Assembly: GCF_000774145.1 (NCBI RefSeq) | Contig: NZ_KN322987.1 | Location: forward strand, 1,695,584-1,759,583 | Direction: 5' to 3' | DNA length: 64,000 nucleotides | From: Pseudomonas mediterranea CFBP 5447 | GTDB lineage: Bacteria; Pseudomonadota; Gammaproteobacteria; Pseudomonadales; Pseudomonadaceae | In this document: piece after piece, positions 25,326-33,279 of the stretch | Position numbering within the stretch: the stretch's first letter is position 1 | How the letters are laid out: each line of letters starts with the position of its first letter | Position numbers and translations under genes: made by a program | The notes under the pieces: generated by a model | What the model was told of the DNA's origin: nothing | What the model saw: the letters and a program-made list of their open reading frames with translations, nothing else | The model's database searches: none

Positions 25326-25572
25326 TTAGTAGACCGGTGATCACACCAAACCCGGCGCGCCCGAAGGCGCCATGCGCACAGCCACCATCAAGAACAGGCA
25401 ATGCCTGCTGATGAGACTTGTGCAACCGAAGATGTGAACCGGGCTACTAAACCCGACCACTGATGAGCAGTGGCAAGGAAACGATAGAACCCCGGAACAA
25501 GGCGCACAAGCGGGCGGATTCTGGCGTAGTTGTAGGCAAAGGCGCAAGGATGCGTGGCTTGGTGGTGGGGTG
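25326..25572 (-). promoter_or_regulatory. Displaced structured leader of the DUF6124 gene
   Basis: Read on the minus strand, this block contains TTGGTGTGATC (25349-25339) complementary to GATCACACCAA at the DUF6124 start (23925-23915), and CTACTAA (25332-25326) complementary to TTAGTAG (23956-23950). A second TTAGTAG lies further upstream (25450-25444). The conserved upstream part (25477-25572) has a diverged copy at 19200. The insertion element now separates the two sides. A role in regulating DUF6124 is inference. Confidence 0.5.
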
Positions 25573-25645
25573 TAGGTGAGGGCTGTAGGAGGAGGGATTT
25601 TGGGTGATGCGGGGGGCTTGTTTGGCTCTGGGATTGGGTTGATTT

Positions 25646-25670
25646 CATCGCGAGCAGGCTCGCTCCCACA
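25646..25670. repeat. Single REP
   Basis: CATCGCGAGCAGGCTCGCTC followed by CCACA is a lone copy of the REP type found at 100-122. The gap 25573-25837 otherwise shows no gene. Confidence 0.8.
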
Positions 25671-25751
25671 GGGGGTGGGGGCAGGAAGACCCTGTCCTCC
25701 CCCAGCCAATGTTGATTGCAGTTAGCCTTTTGGGGGCTGCTGCGCAGCCCA

Positions 25752-25775
25752 GCGGGAGCAAGCTCCCTCGCCACA
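25752..25775. repeat. Single REP of the second class
   Basis: GCGGGAGCAAGCTCCCTCGC plus CACA is half of the palindromes seen complete at 45922, 51489 and 55782. Confidence 0.75.
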
Positions 25776-25837
25776 ATGAATCAGCAGCCACAATGAATTG
25801 GTATGGCTAAGCTGAACGGTGTTGCCCCATCGCAGTG

Positions 25838-26473
25838 CTATTTGCGCTTGAGCATCTCCGGCAGCTGCGCCACCAGTTTCTGGTTGTTCAGCGGCGCGCG
25901 AATGAACCCGCGTTGGGTGCCGTCCGGGCCGATGACGGCGAGGTTGCCGCTGTGGTCGACGGTGTAGTTGGGTTTGCTGGTGTCTGCCGGGATGAACGGG
26001 ATGCTCACGGCGTTGGCGAGCTTCTGCAGGTCTTCGATGGATGAAGCGGTGAGGCCTTTGAACTGCGGGTCGAAGTAGCCCAGGTATTGCTTGAGCTGTT
26101 TGGGCGTGTCGCGGTTCGGGTCGACGCTCACCAGCACGATCTGCAACTTATCCACAGCCTCTTTCGGCAACTCGCTCTTGATCTGGCGCAGTTGGGCGAG
26201 GGTGGTGGGGCAAATGTCCGGGCAGAAGGTGTAGCCGAAGAACAGCAGGCTCCATTTATCCTTCAACCCGTCCACGGCCACGGGCTGGCCGTCCTGGTCG
26301 GTCATTTTCACGTCCGGCAGGGTGCGGGCCTGGGGCAGCAGGATGATGCCGGCGTCGATCAGCGCCGTCGGGTCGCCTTCACCCTTGCCGGACAGCACTT
26401 TGTTGACGGTGAGGCCGAGGATCAGCGCGATCACGGCCACGAGGGCGAAGACGGTTTTCTGGGTTCGGGTCAT
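25838..26473 (-). CDS. SCO1/SenC copper chaperone
   Basis: This 211-residue membrane-anchored protein begins MTRTQKTVFALVAVIALILG (uncleaved signal-anchor). The thioredoxin-like domain has the copper-binding FFGYTFCPDICPTTL (CxxxC) and the third ligand His in YTVDHSGNLAVIG. It inserts copper into the CuA site of oxidase subunit II. ATG 26473 overlaps the cyoE stop by 4 bases. It is the last gene of the oxidase cluster. Confidence 0.93.
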   Translation of the reverse strand: MTRTQKTVFALVAVIALILGLTVNKVLSGKGEGDPTALIDAGIILLPQARTLPDVKMTDQDGQPVAVDGLKDKWSLLFFGYTFCPDICPTTLAQLRQIKSELPKEAVDKLQIVLVSVDPNRDTPKQLKQYLGYFDPQFKGLTASSIEDLQKLANAVSIPFIPADTSKPNYTVDHSGNLAVIGPDGTQRGFIRAPLNNQKLVAQLPEMLKRK

Positions 26474-27369
26474 AGGCTCAACAGTAAGTAATGATCTACA
26501 AGCAGGGCGATGAACAGCAGGAACAAGTAGTAGATAGAGTACTTGAACGTGTTGATCGCCGCGTGCGGCCGACTGCCACGGTACAACACCACGGCCCATT
26601 GCAGGAACCGCGCGCCGAGCACGAGGGCACACACCAGGTAGAGCAGCCCGCTCATCTGGATCACGAACGGCATCAGGCTCACCGCCAGCAGCACCAGGGT
26701 GTAGAGCAGGATGTGGATTTTGGTGTAGTGCTCGCCATGGGTGACCGGCAGCATCGGGATGTCGGCCTTGGCGTATTCCTCCTTGCGATGGATCGCCAGG
26801 GCCCAGAAGTGCGGCGGGGTCCAGGCGAAGATGATCAGCACCAGCAACAGCGGTTCGGCGCTGACGTGACCGGTGGCGGCGACCCAACCCAGCAGCGGCG
26901 GCGCGGCGCCGGCGAGGCCACCGATGACGATGTTCTGCGGCGTCGCGCGCTTGAGGAAACCGGTGTAGATCACCGCGTAACCCAGCAGCGACGCGAGGGT
27001 CAGCCAGGCGGTCAGCGGGTTGGTGAAGGCCAGCAGCAGCGCCTGGCCGATCACCGCCAGTGCCAGGGCGAAGGTCAGTGCGGCGGTCGGTGAGACCCGG
27101 CCCTCGGCCAAGGGGCGTTTGTGGGTGCGGGCCATCACGGCGTCGATGCGACGGTCTACCACGTGGTTGACCGCCGCCGCGCCGCCGGCGCACAGGGCGA
27201 TGCCCAGGTTGCCGAACACCAGCACCGTCCACGGCACACCGGCGCGGGTGGCGAGGAACATGCCGACCAGCGAGGTGATCAGCATCAGTACCACCACTTT
27301 CGGCTTGGTCAGCTCCAGATAGTCGCGCCAGATCGCCTGGCTGCGGCGTGCACCGGTCAGGGTTGCCAT
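26470..27369 (-). CDS. cyoE: Protohaem IX farnesyltransferase
   Basis: CyoE/CtaB (299 residues) converts haem b to haem O, the precursor of haem A. It is a UbiA-family integral membrane protein with about eight to nine helices. The prenyl-diphosphate-binding motif NHVVDRRIDAVMARTHKRPL and a later GFLKRATPQNIVIGG loop are intact. It overlaps ctaA by 13 bases and the SCO gene by 4, so all are translated from one message. Confidence 0.95.
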   Translation of the reverse strand: MATLTGARRSQAIWRDYLELTKPKVVVLMLITSLVGMFLATRAGVPWTVLVFGNLGIALCAGGAAAVNHVVDRRIDAVMARTHKRPLAEGRVSPTAALTFALALAVIGQALLLAFTNPLTAWLTLASLLGYAVIYTGFLKRATPQNIVIGGLAGAAPPLLGWVAATGHVSAEPLLLVLIIFAWTPPHFWALAIHRKEEYAKADIPMLPVTHGEHYTKIHILLYTLVLLAVSLMPFVIQMSGLLYLVCALVLGARFLQWAVVLYRGSRPHAAINTFKYSIYYLFLLFIALLVDHYLLLSL

Positions 27370-28436
27370 GGCATCTCTCCTTTTATTGTGATGGGGCTGG
27401 CGCCGTGTTTATGCGGGGTGAACCGCCAGCGCAGCGGGACTTGATGCTTGACCCGGACCAGGCTGGTACGGGCGTGATAATTGACCAGCACCAGGGTCAG
27501 CAGCAGCGCCGCGCCCCCGGCGTTGTGGGCGACGGCCACCGGCAGCGGCAAATGAAACACCACGTTGCTGATGCCCAGGGTGATCTGCGCCGCCAATGCA
27601 GCCAGCACCAGGCCGGCGAGGCGGGTCATGCCCACGGTTTTCAGTTGCCAGGCCAGGCCCAGCAGTACCACCGTCACCAGCAACGCGCCGATCCGGTGGG
27701 TCAGGTGAATGGCGGTGCGGGCGTCGCTGTCGAGTTGGCCGCCCAGGTAGTTCGGGCCGATGTGTTGGGTGAGGTGGAAGCCGTTGGCGAAGTCCGCCGG
27801 TGGCAGCCATTGGCCGTGGCAGGTGGGGAAGTCGATGCAGGCCACCGCAGCGTAATTGGAGCTGACCCAGCCACCGAGGGCAATCTGCCCGATCACCAGC
27901 AGCAGCCCGGCCGTGGCCCAGTGTTGCAGGCGCTTGGGCACGGTCAGTGCCGGCAGCACCCCGGACAATCGCAAGGTGAGCAGGAACAGCAGGCTCAACG
28001 TCGCGAAGCCGCCCAGCAAATGTCCGGTCACCACCTGCGGCCATAACTTCAAGGTTACGGTCCACATGCCGAACGCCGCTTGGGCGAAGACCACGGCCAA
28101 CAGGAACAGCGGCAACTTCACCGGCTGGCCCGGGCGGTGGCGGTTCATCCAGGTCCGGGCTGCCAACGCCACGATCAGCAAGCCCAGGGTCCCGGCGAAG
28201 TAGCGATGGACCATCTCGTTCCAGCCCTTGTGGGCTTCCACCGGGGTATCGGGAAAGTGCAGTTCGGCATGGGCCAGTTGGGCTTCGCTCTTGGGCACGC
28301 TGATGAATCCGTAGCAGCCGGGCCAGTCCGGGCAGCCGAGGCCGGCGTGGGTCAGGCGGGTGTAGGCGCCCAGCAATACGACGATCAGTGCCAGCAGCGT
28401 GGCAAACAGTGCAAGGCGAAATCCTGGTTTGGCCAT
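27357..28436 (-). CDS. ctaA: Haem A synthase (COX15/CtaA)
   Basis: This 359-residue membrane protein oxidises haem O to haem A. Hydrophobic helices alternate with loops holding the conserved histidines: RLTHAGLGCPDWPGCYG near the N-terminus, WNEMVHRYFAGTLG, TGHLLGGFATL, and in the second half FHLTQHIGP and HLTHRIGALL. The paired Cys of CPDWPGC is typical of the family. It ends overlapping cyoE. Confidence 0.95.
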   Translation of the reverse strand: MAKPGFRLALFATLLALIVVLLGAYTRLTHAGLGCPDWPGCYGFISVPKSEAQLAHAELHFPDTPVEAHKGWNEMVHRYFAGTLGLLIVALAARTWMNRHRPGQPVKLPLFLLAVVFAQAAFGMWTVTLKLWPQVVTGHLLGGFATLSLLFLLTLRLSGVLPALTVPKRLQHWATAGLLLVIGQIALGGWVSSNYAAVACIDFPTCHGQWLPPADFANGFHLTQHIGPNYLGGQLDSDARTAIHLTHRIGALLVTVVLLGLAWQLKTVGMTRLAGLVLAALAAQITLGISNVVFHLPLPVAVAHNAGGAALLLTLVLVNYHARTSLVRVKHQVPLRWRFTPHKHGASPITIKGEMPWQP

Positions 28437-28446
28437 GTCGATGCCC

Positions 28447-29040
28447 TCATCCGATGTTCGACAGTTTCAGCAGGTGCCGCAGGTCGTTGAGTAGGTCCTT
28501 GCCCTTGACCCGGGCGTCGTAGCGCAGCACCAGGTTGCTGTGGGGGTCGATGATCCACAGCTGGGCGCCGTCGGTGTTTTGGACATCTTTCTGATAGACC
28601 GGCAGGTCCAGCGGGTAGCGTTGCAGTTGCGGGTATTCGCGCTGCAGCTGGGCGTCGTATTCGGCGTCCAGCGGTTGGGCGATGGCCAGGGCATGGCTGG
28701 CGCGGGAGGCGTCGCGACCGAGGCCGATCTGCACCTGCCGGGCCAGGTACACCAGTTGCCGGCAGTCCACCGAGCATTCCTTCGGCGCGGTGACGAGGAT
28801 CTGCCAGCGTTGCTCATCGGCCTGCACGCCGATCTCGGCGCGGGTCTGGCCGGTGCCGATCAGTTCGCCGTGATAGCTGCGGCTGTTCGGTACCCAGAAC
28901 TGGAATTTGTACATGCCGGTGGCGAGGATCATTGGGCCGATGACGCCGAAGACGATCAGCAGCAATTGCAGGCGCCCCTTGCGACGGCTGTGCGCCGAGG
29001 GTGCCTCAGACGTGTTGGTTGGATTCATGGCGCTTCCCAT
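28447..29040 (-). CDS. Conserved oxidase-cluster membrane protein
   Basis: This 197-residue protein has one transmembrane helix (about 24-44, LQLLLIVFGVIGPMILATGM) after a basic cytoplasmic N-terminus, then a periplasmic domain with PKECSVDCRQLVYLARQVQI. That Cys-x3-Cys is reminiscent of SCO/thioredoxin-like proteins, and the rest (WIIDPHSNLVLRYD) fits that fold. ATG 29040 has GGGAGACACC before it. It overlaps the SURF1 gene by 35 bases. It is conserved in this position in pseudomonads; a copper or redox role in oxidase assembly is inferred. Confidence 0.75.
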   Translation of the reverse strand: MGSAMNPTNTSEAPSAHSRRKGRLQLLLIVFGVIGPMILATGMYKFQFWVPNSRSYHGELIGTGQTRAEIGVQADEQRWQILVTAPKECSVDCRQLVYLARQVQIGLGRDASRASHALAIAQPLDAEYDAQLQREYPQLQRYPLDLPVYQKDVQNTDGAQLWIIDPHSNLVLRYDARVKGKDLLNDLRHLLKLSNIG

Positions 29041-29743
29041 GGTGTCTCCCTGCGTTATGCCATCCGAGATAAAGGAAAAGGCCGAACAGCGCCGCCGCCA
29101 TGGCGAACCACTGCACGGCATAACCGAGGTGTTTTTCCGGGCCCATGCTCACCACCGGCCAATCGGTCCGGTAGGCGCCTGGGCCGCTTTGTTGACGCAA
29201 TTCGTAGGCGAAACCGTTGCGATCCAGCTCGGCCCAGAGCTTGGCCGGCTCGATGGCGGTGACCAGTCGCGGCCATGGGGCGCCGGTGGGGTCGGCGTGG
29301 AGCTGGAACGTGGTGCCGGGTGCGACGTAGACCCAGGCCTCCAGGTTCAGGGGCTGTTCGGGGGTGTCGAAGACCGGCGGGGTGCGGCGGTCAGGCCACG
29401 GCAGCCAGCCGCGATTGACCAGCAGCCACAGCTCGGTCCGGTGGTCGAGAAAGGGTTGCAGCAACTCGACGCCGACCTTGCCGTCGTGCTGGCGGTTGTC
29501 CAGGAGGATGCTGTGCTCGGCGTCGAACTCACCGCTCAGCAGCACCGGTCGAAAGGCCGGATCCGCGGTCTGTTGCAACTCGGCACTGTCCATCGGCGAC
29601 GCCACGCGACGCTCGGCGTAGTTCGCCATGAGCACGCGCTTCTGTTCGCCCCGGCTCAATTGCCAGAAGCCCAGGCACACCATGACCGGCACCAGCACGG
29701 CGACCACCAGTGACGGCACGATGCCCGGCCGGAAGCCTTTCAT
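29006..29743 (-). CDS. SURF1 family cytochrome oxidase assembly protein
   Basis: This 245-residue protein has two transmembrane helices flanking a periplasmic domain: VVAVLVPVMVCLGFWQL near the N-terminus and YAVQWFAMAAALFGLFLYLG near the C-terminus. Conserved NRGWLPW and VTAIEPA lie between. SURF1 helps place haem A in subunit I. ATG 29743 (MKGFRPGIVPSL) is chosen; the frame stays open far upstream without family similarity. The ribosome site is weak. Confidence 0.9.
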   Translation of the reverse strand: MKGFRPGIVPSLVVAVLVPVMVCLGFWQLSRGEQKRVLMANYAERRVASPMDSAELQQTADPAFRPVLLSGEFDAEHSILLDNRQHDGKVGVELLQPFLDHRTELWLLVNRGWLPWPDRRTPPVFDTPEQPLNLEAWVYVAPGTTFQLHADPTGAPWPRLVTAIEPAKLWAELDRNGFAYELRQQSGPGAYRTDWPVVSMGPEKHLGYAVQWFAMAAALFGLFLYLGWHNAGRHHGKRHESNQHV

Positions 29744-29813
29744 GGTGCCGCCCGAAAGTCGTCGAACGGGAAAGCTATACTCACGTGCATCGCGTCCCCC
29801 CGGAGTGTCCCTG

Positions 29814-30017
29814 ATGCTAAAAGCAGCCATCGTCCTGATGCTGATCGCCACGGTTGCCAGCCTGTTCAGCGGCCTGTTTTTTCTGGTCAAGGACGAAAGC
29901 GATTCCAATCGCCTGATGATCGCCCTGGCGATTCGGGTCAGCCTGGCCGCTGTCACCGTCGGCTTGATCGCCTGGGGCTTTTTCAGCGGCCAGTTGGTGT
30001 CCCACGCGCCTTGGTAA
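29814..30017 (+). CDS. Twin transmembrane protein, DUF2909
   Basis: This 67-residue protein is two membrane helices (about 3-24 and 37-60) linked by KDESDSNRLMIALAIR, the DUF2909 pattern. GGAG sits 10 bases before ATG 29814. It is the only plus-strand gene in the oxidase cluster, divergent from SURF1 and convergent with cox3, a position conserved in pseudomonads. Role unknown, presumably linked to oxidase assembly. Confidence 0.85.
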   Translation: MLKAAIVLMLIATVASLFSGLFFLVKDESDSNRLMIALAIRVSLAAVTVGLIAWGFFSGQLVSHAPW

Positions 30018-30023
30018 AGAGCG

Positions 30024-30911
30024 CTAGAGCACGTAGACGAAGATGAACAAGCCGATCCACACCACATCGACGAAGTGCCAGTACCAGCTCGCCGCCTCGA
30101 AGCCGAACTGATGCTCGTTGTCGAAGTGCCCACGCATGATCCGCATCAGCATCACGAACAAAATGATCGTGCCGATGGTGACGTGGGCGCCGTGGAAACC
30201 GGTGAGCATGAAGAACGTCGCGCCGTAGACCCCGGAGCCCAAGGTCAGGCCCAGTTCCTTGTAGGCGTGGATGTATTCTTCGGCCTGGAAGCCCAGGAAC
30301 GCGCAACCCAGTAGCACGGTGATCGCCAGCCACAGTTTCAGCGCGCCACGGTGACCTTTTTTCAAGGCATGGTGGGCGATGGTGACCGTGACGCTGGAGC
30401 TGACCAGCAGCACGGTGTTGAGCAGCGGCAGGCCCCAGGGGCTGATGACTTCCTTGGGTGCCGGAAACAGTTTCGGGTCGGGGTTGTTCAGCAAGGGCCA
30501 GGTGAACTGGAAGTTCGGCCAGAGCATATGGGCCAGGCCCTTGGTGCCTTCGCCGCCCAAGGCCGGTCCCGACACGTGGCGCACGTAGAACAGCGCACCG
30601 AAGAAGGCGATGAAGAACATCACCTCGGAGAAGATGAACCAGCTCATGCCCCAGCGAAACGAACGATCGAGCTGCGGGCTGTACAGCCCGGCGCGGCTTT
30701 CCTTGACCACCGCGCCGAACCAGCCGAACAGCATGTAGGCCACCAGCAGGCCGCCGACAAAGAAGATCAGCGGGCCGTGGGATTCCGGTCGCGCGGCCTT
30801 CAGGTCGTTGAACCAGGTCGCCAGGCCATACACCGTGACGAACATCCCGACCGTGGCGATGATCGGCCATTTGCTCTGGGCCGGAACGTAATAGTGTTCG
30901 TGAGTTGCCAT
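30024..30911 (-). CDS. Cytochrome c oxidase subunit III
   Basis: This 295-residue membrane protein has seven predicted helices. The conserved FFIAFFGALFYV, the Glu in SEVMFFIAF, and the C-terminal FHGAHVTIGTI and ASWYWHFVDVVWIGLF motifs identify COX3. It completes the three-subunit core of the aa3-type oxidase. It lies between ctaG and the DUF2909/SURF1 genes. Confidence 0.95.
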   Translation of the reverse strand: MATHEHYYVPAQSKWPIIATVGMFVTVYGLATWFNDLKAARPESHGPLIFFVGGLLVAYMLFGWFGAVVKESRAGLYSPQLDRSFRWGMSWFIFSEVMFFIAFFGALFYVRHVSGPALGGEGTKGLAHMLWPNFQFTWPLLNNPDPKLFPAPKEVISPWGLPLLNTVLLVSSSVTVTIAHHALKKGHRGALKLWLAITVLLGCAFLGFQAEEYIHAYKELGLTLGSGVYGATFFMLTGFHGAHVTIGTIILFVMLMRIMRGHFDNEHQFGFEAASWYWHFVDVVWIGLFIFVYVL

Positions 30912-30935
30912 TTATTGTTCTCCTTATCGGGCACG

Positions 30936-31487
30936 CTATCGTTCAGTGTTTTGAGCCACCGGTGGATGACGAGCGGTGATATCGAACAGCGTGTAGGACA
31001 GCGTCAGGTGCTTCACATCCTTGGGCATGTCCCGGTCGACGATGAAGCGCATGGGCATTTCGATCCGTTCACCGGGTTGCAGCACTTGCTGGGTAAAACA
31101 GAAACACTCGGTCTTGTGGAAGTACGCCGCCGCGGTGCTCGGCGCGATGCTCGGAACGGCCTGGGCGCTCATCGGCCGGTCGGTGGGGTTGTGGGCCACG
31201 AAGACCATCTCGTTCACCGCGCCCGGCTGCACCACCAGTTGATCGCCCTTGGGATAGAAGTCCCAGGGCATGTCCACCGCATTGGTCGACAGGAACTGCA
31301 CGCGCACCTGCCGCGATGCATCGGCCACCTGCTCGCCCTCGTACTGCCCGGCGGTCTTGCCATTGATGCCGAACGCCTTGCACATCACGTCGTAGATCGG
31401 CACCAAGGCAAAACCGAAGACGAACATCGCCACCACCACGATCATCAGGCGGGTGACCAGTTTCTTCATCGAGATGGAATCAGCCAT
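30936..31487 (-). CDS. ctaG: Cytochrome c oxidase assembly protein CtaG/Cox11
   Basis: CtaG (183 residues) delivers copper to the CuB site of subunit I. One N-terminal transmembrane helix (VTRLMIVVVAMFVFGFALVP) precedes a periplasmic domain with the copper motif ECFCFTQQ and preceding FHKT. The start ATG 31487 (MADSISMKKLV) has GGAGGTTGAGAGCC before it. Its start codon overlaps the stop of the odd 42-codon frame that links it to ctaD. Confidence 0.95.
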   Translation of the reverse strand: MADSISMKKLVTRLMIVVVAMFVFGFALVPIYDVMCKAFGINGKTAGQYEGEQVADASRQVRVQFLSTNAVDMPWDFYPKGDQLVVQPGAVNEMVFVAHNPTDRPMSAQAVPSIAPSTAAAYFHKTECFCFTQQVLQPGERIEMPMRFIVDRDMPKDVKHLTLSYTLFDITARHPPVAQNTER

Positions 31488-31608
31488 GGCTCTCAACCTC
31501 CGGTGGTTGGGGACACCCTCGCTCGGACGAGCGCTTAGCGGTGCATCTGGCACACCGAGTCGCGCCTATCGCGAGCAGGCTCGCTCCCACACGGGCAACC
31601 GTGTTCAT
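31480..31608 (-). CDS. 42-codon REP-derived frame bridging ctaD and ctaG
   Basis: The frame starts with ATG overlapping the ctaD stop (ATGA, GGAAGTGAA upstream) and ends in a TGA that overlaps the ctaG start region. It reads MNTVARVGASLLAIGATR, then a Cys/Arg-rich tail. VGASLLAI is simply the translation of a REP (31569-31591). Many proteobacterial clusters have a small assembly peptide here; this could be its degraded or REP-invaded version, or a pure coupling device. Confidence 0.4.
   Translation of the reverse strand: MNTVARVGASLLAIGATRCARCTAKRSSERGCPQPPEVESHG
31569..31591. repeat. Single REP inside the ctaD-ctaG linker
   Basis: TCGCGAGCAGGCTCGCTCCC plus ACA is identical to the REP arm at 100-122. 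It lies within the oxidase operon rather than at an operon end. Confidence 0.85.
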
Positions 31609-33197
31609 TTCACTTCCGGCGGCGTAGTAAAGGTGTGATACGGCGCCGGCGACGGCACGCTCCACTCCAGCCCTTCTGCCCCATCCCACGGCTTGGCCGG
31701 TGCTGGCGGGCCGCCGCGGATGGTCTTGATCACGATGAACAGGAAGAAGATCTGCGTGGTGCCGAACATGAACGCGCCGATGGACGACACCATGTTGAAG
31801 TCGGCGAATTGCAGGTTGTAGTCCGGAATCCGCCGGGGCATGCCCGCCAGGCCGACGAAGTGCATGGGGAAGAACGCCATGTTCATCCCGATGAACGACA
31901 GCCAGAAGTGCAGCTTGCCGAGGGTTTCGTCGTACATGTGGCCGGTCCATTTCGGCAGCCAGTAGTAGGCCGAGGCGAAGATCCCGAAGATCGCGCCAGG
32001 TACTAGCACGTAGTGGAAATGCGCGACCACGAAGTAGGTGTCCTGGTACTGGAAGTCCGCCGGGGCGATGGCCAGCATCAGCCCGGAGAAACCCCCGATG
32101 GAGAACAGGATCACGAACGCCACGGCAAACAGCATCGGCGTTTCGAAGGTCAGCGAGCCTTGCCACATGGTGCTGGCCCAGTTGAACACCTTCACCCCGG
32201 TGGGCACGGCGATCAGCAGGGTGGCGTACATGAAGAACAGCTCGCCCACCAACGGGATGCCCACCACGAACATGTGGTGCGCCCAGACAATGAACGACAG
32301 GAACGCAATGGCCGCCGTGGCGTAGACCATCGAGGTGTAGCCGAACAGCGGCTTGCGCGAGAACGCCGGGATGATCGAGCTGACGGCACCGAAGGCCGGC
32401 AGGATCATGATGTACACCTCGGGGTGACCGAAGAACCAGAACACGTGCTGGAACAGCACCGGGTCACCGCCGCCGGCGGCACTGAAGAAGCTGGTGCCGA
32501 AGTGGATGTCCATCAGCATCATCGTCACGCAACCGGCCAGTACCGGCATCACCGCGATCAGCAGGAACGCGGTGATCAGCCAGGTCCAGACGAACAGCGG
32601 CATTTTCATCAGCGTCATGCCAGGGGCGCGCAGGTTGAGGATGGTGGCGATCACGTTGATCGCGCCCATGATCGAACTGATCCCCATCAGGTGGATGGCG
32701 AAGATGAAGAACGTCACGCTTTCCGGCGCATAGGTGGTGGACAGCGGCGCGTAGAAGGTCCAGCCGAAGTTCGGCCCGCCGCCGGCGGTGAACAACGTCG
32801 ACACCAGCAGCAGGAACGCCGCCGGCAACAGCCAGAAGCTGAAGTTGTTCATGCGCGGCAGGGCCATGTCCGGCGCGCCGATCATCAACGGGATCATCCA
32901 GTTGGCGAGGCCGACGAAGGCCGGCATCACCGCGCCGAAGACCATCACCAGGCCATGCATGGTGGTCATCTGGTTGAAGAACGCCGGTTCCACGATCTGC
33001 AGGCCGGGCTGGAACAGCTCGGCGCGGATCACCATGGCGAACGAGCCGCCCAGCAGGAACATGGAGAAGGCGAACCACAGGTACAGCGTGCCGATATCCT
33101 TGTGGTTGGTGGTCAGTACCCAGCGCATCAGGCCCTTGGCGGGGCCGTGGGCGTGGTCGGCGCCGGCATGACCGTGGTCATCGATCACAGCACTCAT
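31605..33197 (-). CDS. ctaD: Cytochrome c oxidase subunit I
   Basis: CtaD (530 residues) is the catalytic subunit with haem a, haem a3 and CuB. About 12 helices are present. The haem-a His of TTMHGLVMVFG, the CuB His and cross-linked Tyr in WFFGHPEVYIMILPAFG, the CuB pair in VWAHHMFVVG and the haem ligands in VAHFHYVLVPG are all intact. The start MSAVIDDHGHAG (33197) follows GGAGACAGG. A His-rich N-terminus is typical for this Pseudomonas aa3 oxidase. Confidence 0.97.
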   Translation of the reverse strand: MSAVIDDHGHAGADHAHGPAKGLMRWVLTTNHKDIGTLYLWFAFSMFLLGGSFAMVIRAELFQPGLQIVEPAFFNQMTTMHGLVMVFGAVMPAFVGLANWMIPLMIGAPDMALPRMNNFSFWLLPAAFLLLVSTLFTAGGGPNFGWTFYAPLSTTYAPESVTFFIFAIHLMGISSIMGAINVIATILNLRAPGMTLMKMPLFVWTWLITAFLLIAVMPVLAGCVTMMLMDIHFGTSFFSAAGGGDPVLFQHVFWFFGHPEVYIMILPAFGAVSSIIPAFSRKPLFGYTSMVYATAAIAFLSFIVWAHHMFVVGIPLVGELFFMYATLLIAVPTGVKVFNWASTMWQGSLTFETPMLFAVAFVILFSIGGFSGLMLAIAPADFQYQDTYFVVAHFHYVLVPGAIFGIFASAYYWLPKWTGHMYDETLGKLHFWLSFIGMNMAFFPMHFVGLAGMPRRIPDYNLQFADFNMVSSIGAFMFGTTQIFFLFIVIKTIRGGPPAPAKPWDGAEGLEWSVPSPAPYHTFTTPPEVK

Positions 33198-33279
33198 GTC
33201 CTGTCTCCTTCGAACGAATGGGCTGGACGGCGCGGGGCGATGAGCCCCGACCGGTTGCGGGAACACACGTCAGGCCGGC

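Noticed and set aside
25341..25774. Minus-strand frames upstream of the IS element
   Set aside because: Their translations include REP-encoded peptides and the noncoding leader element. They are not protein-like.
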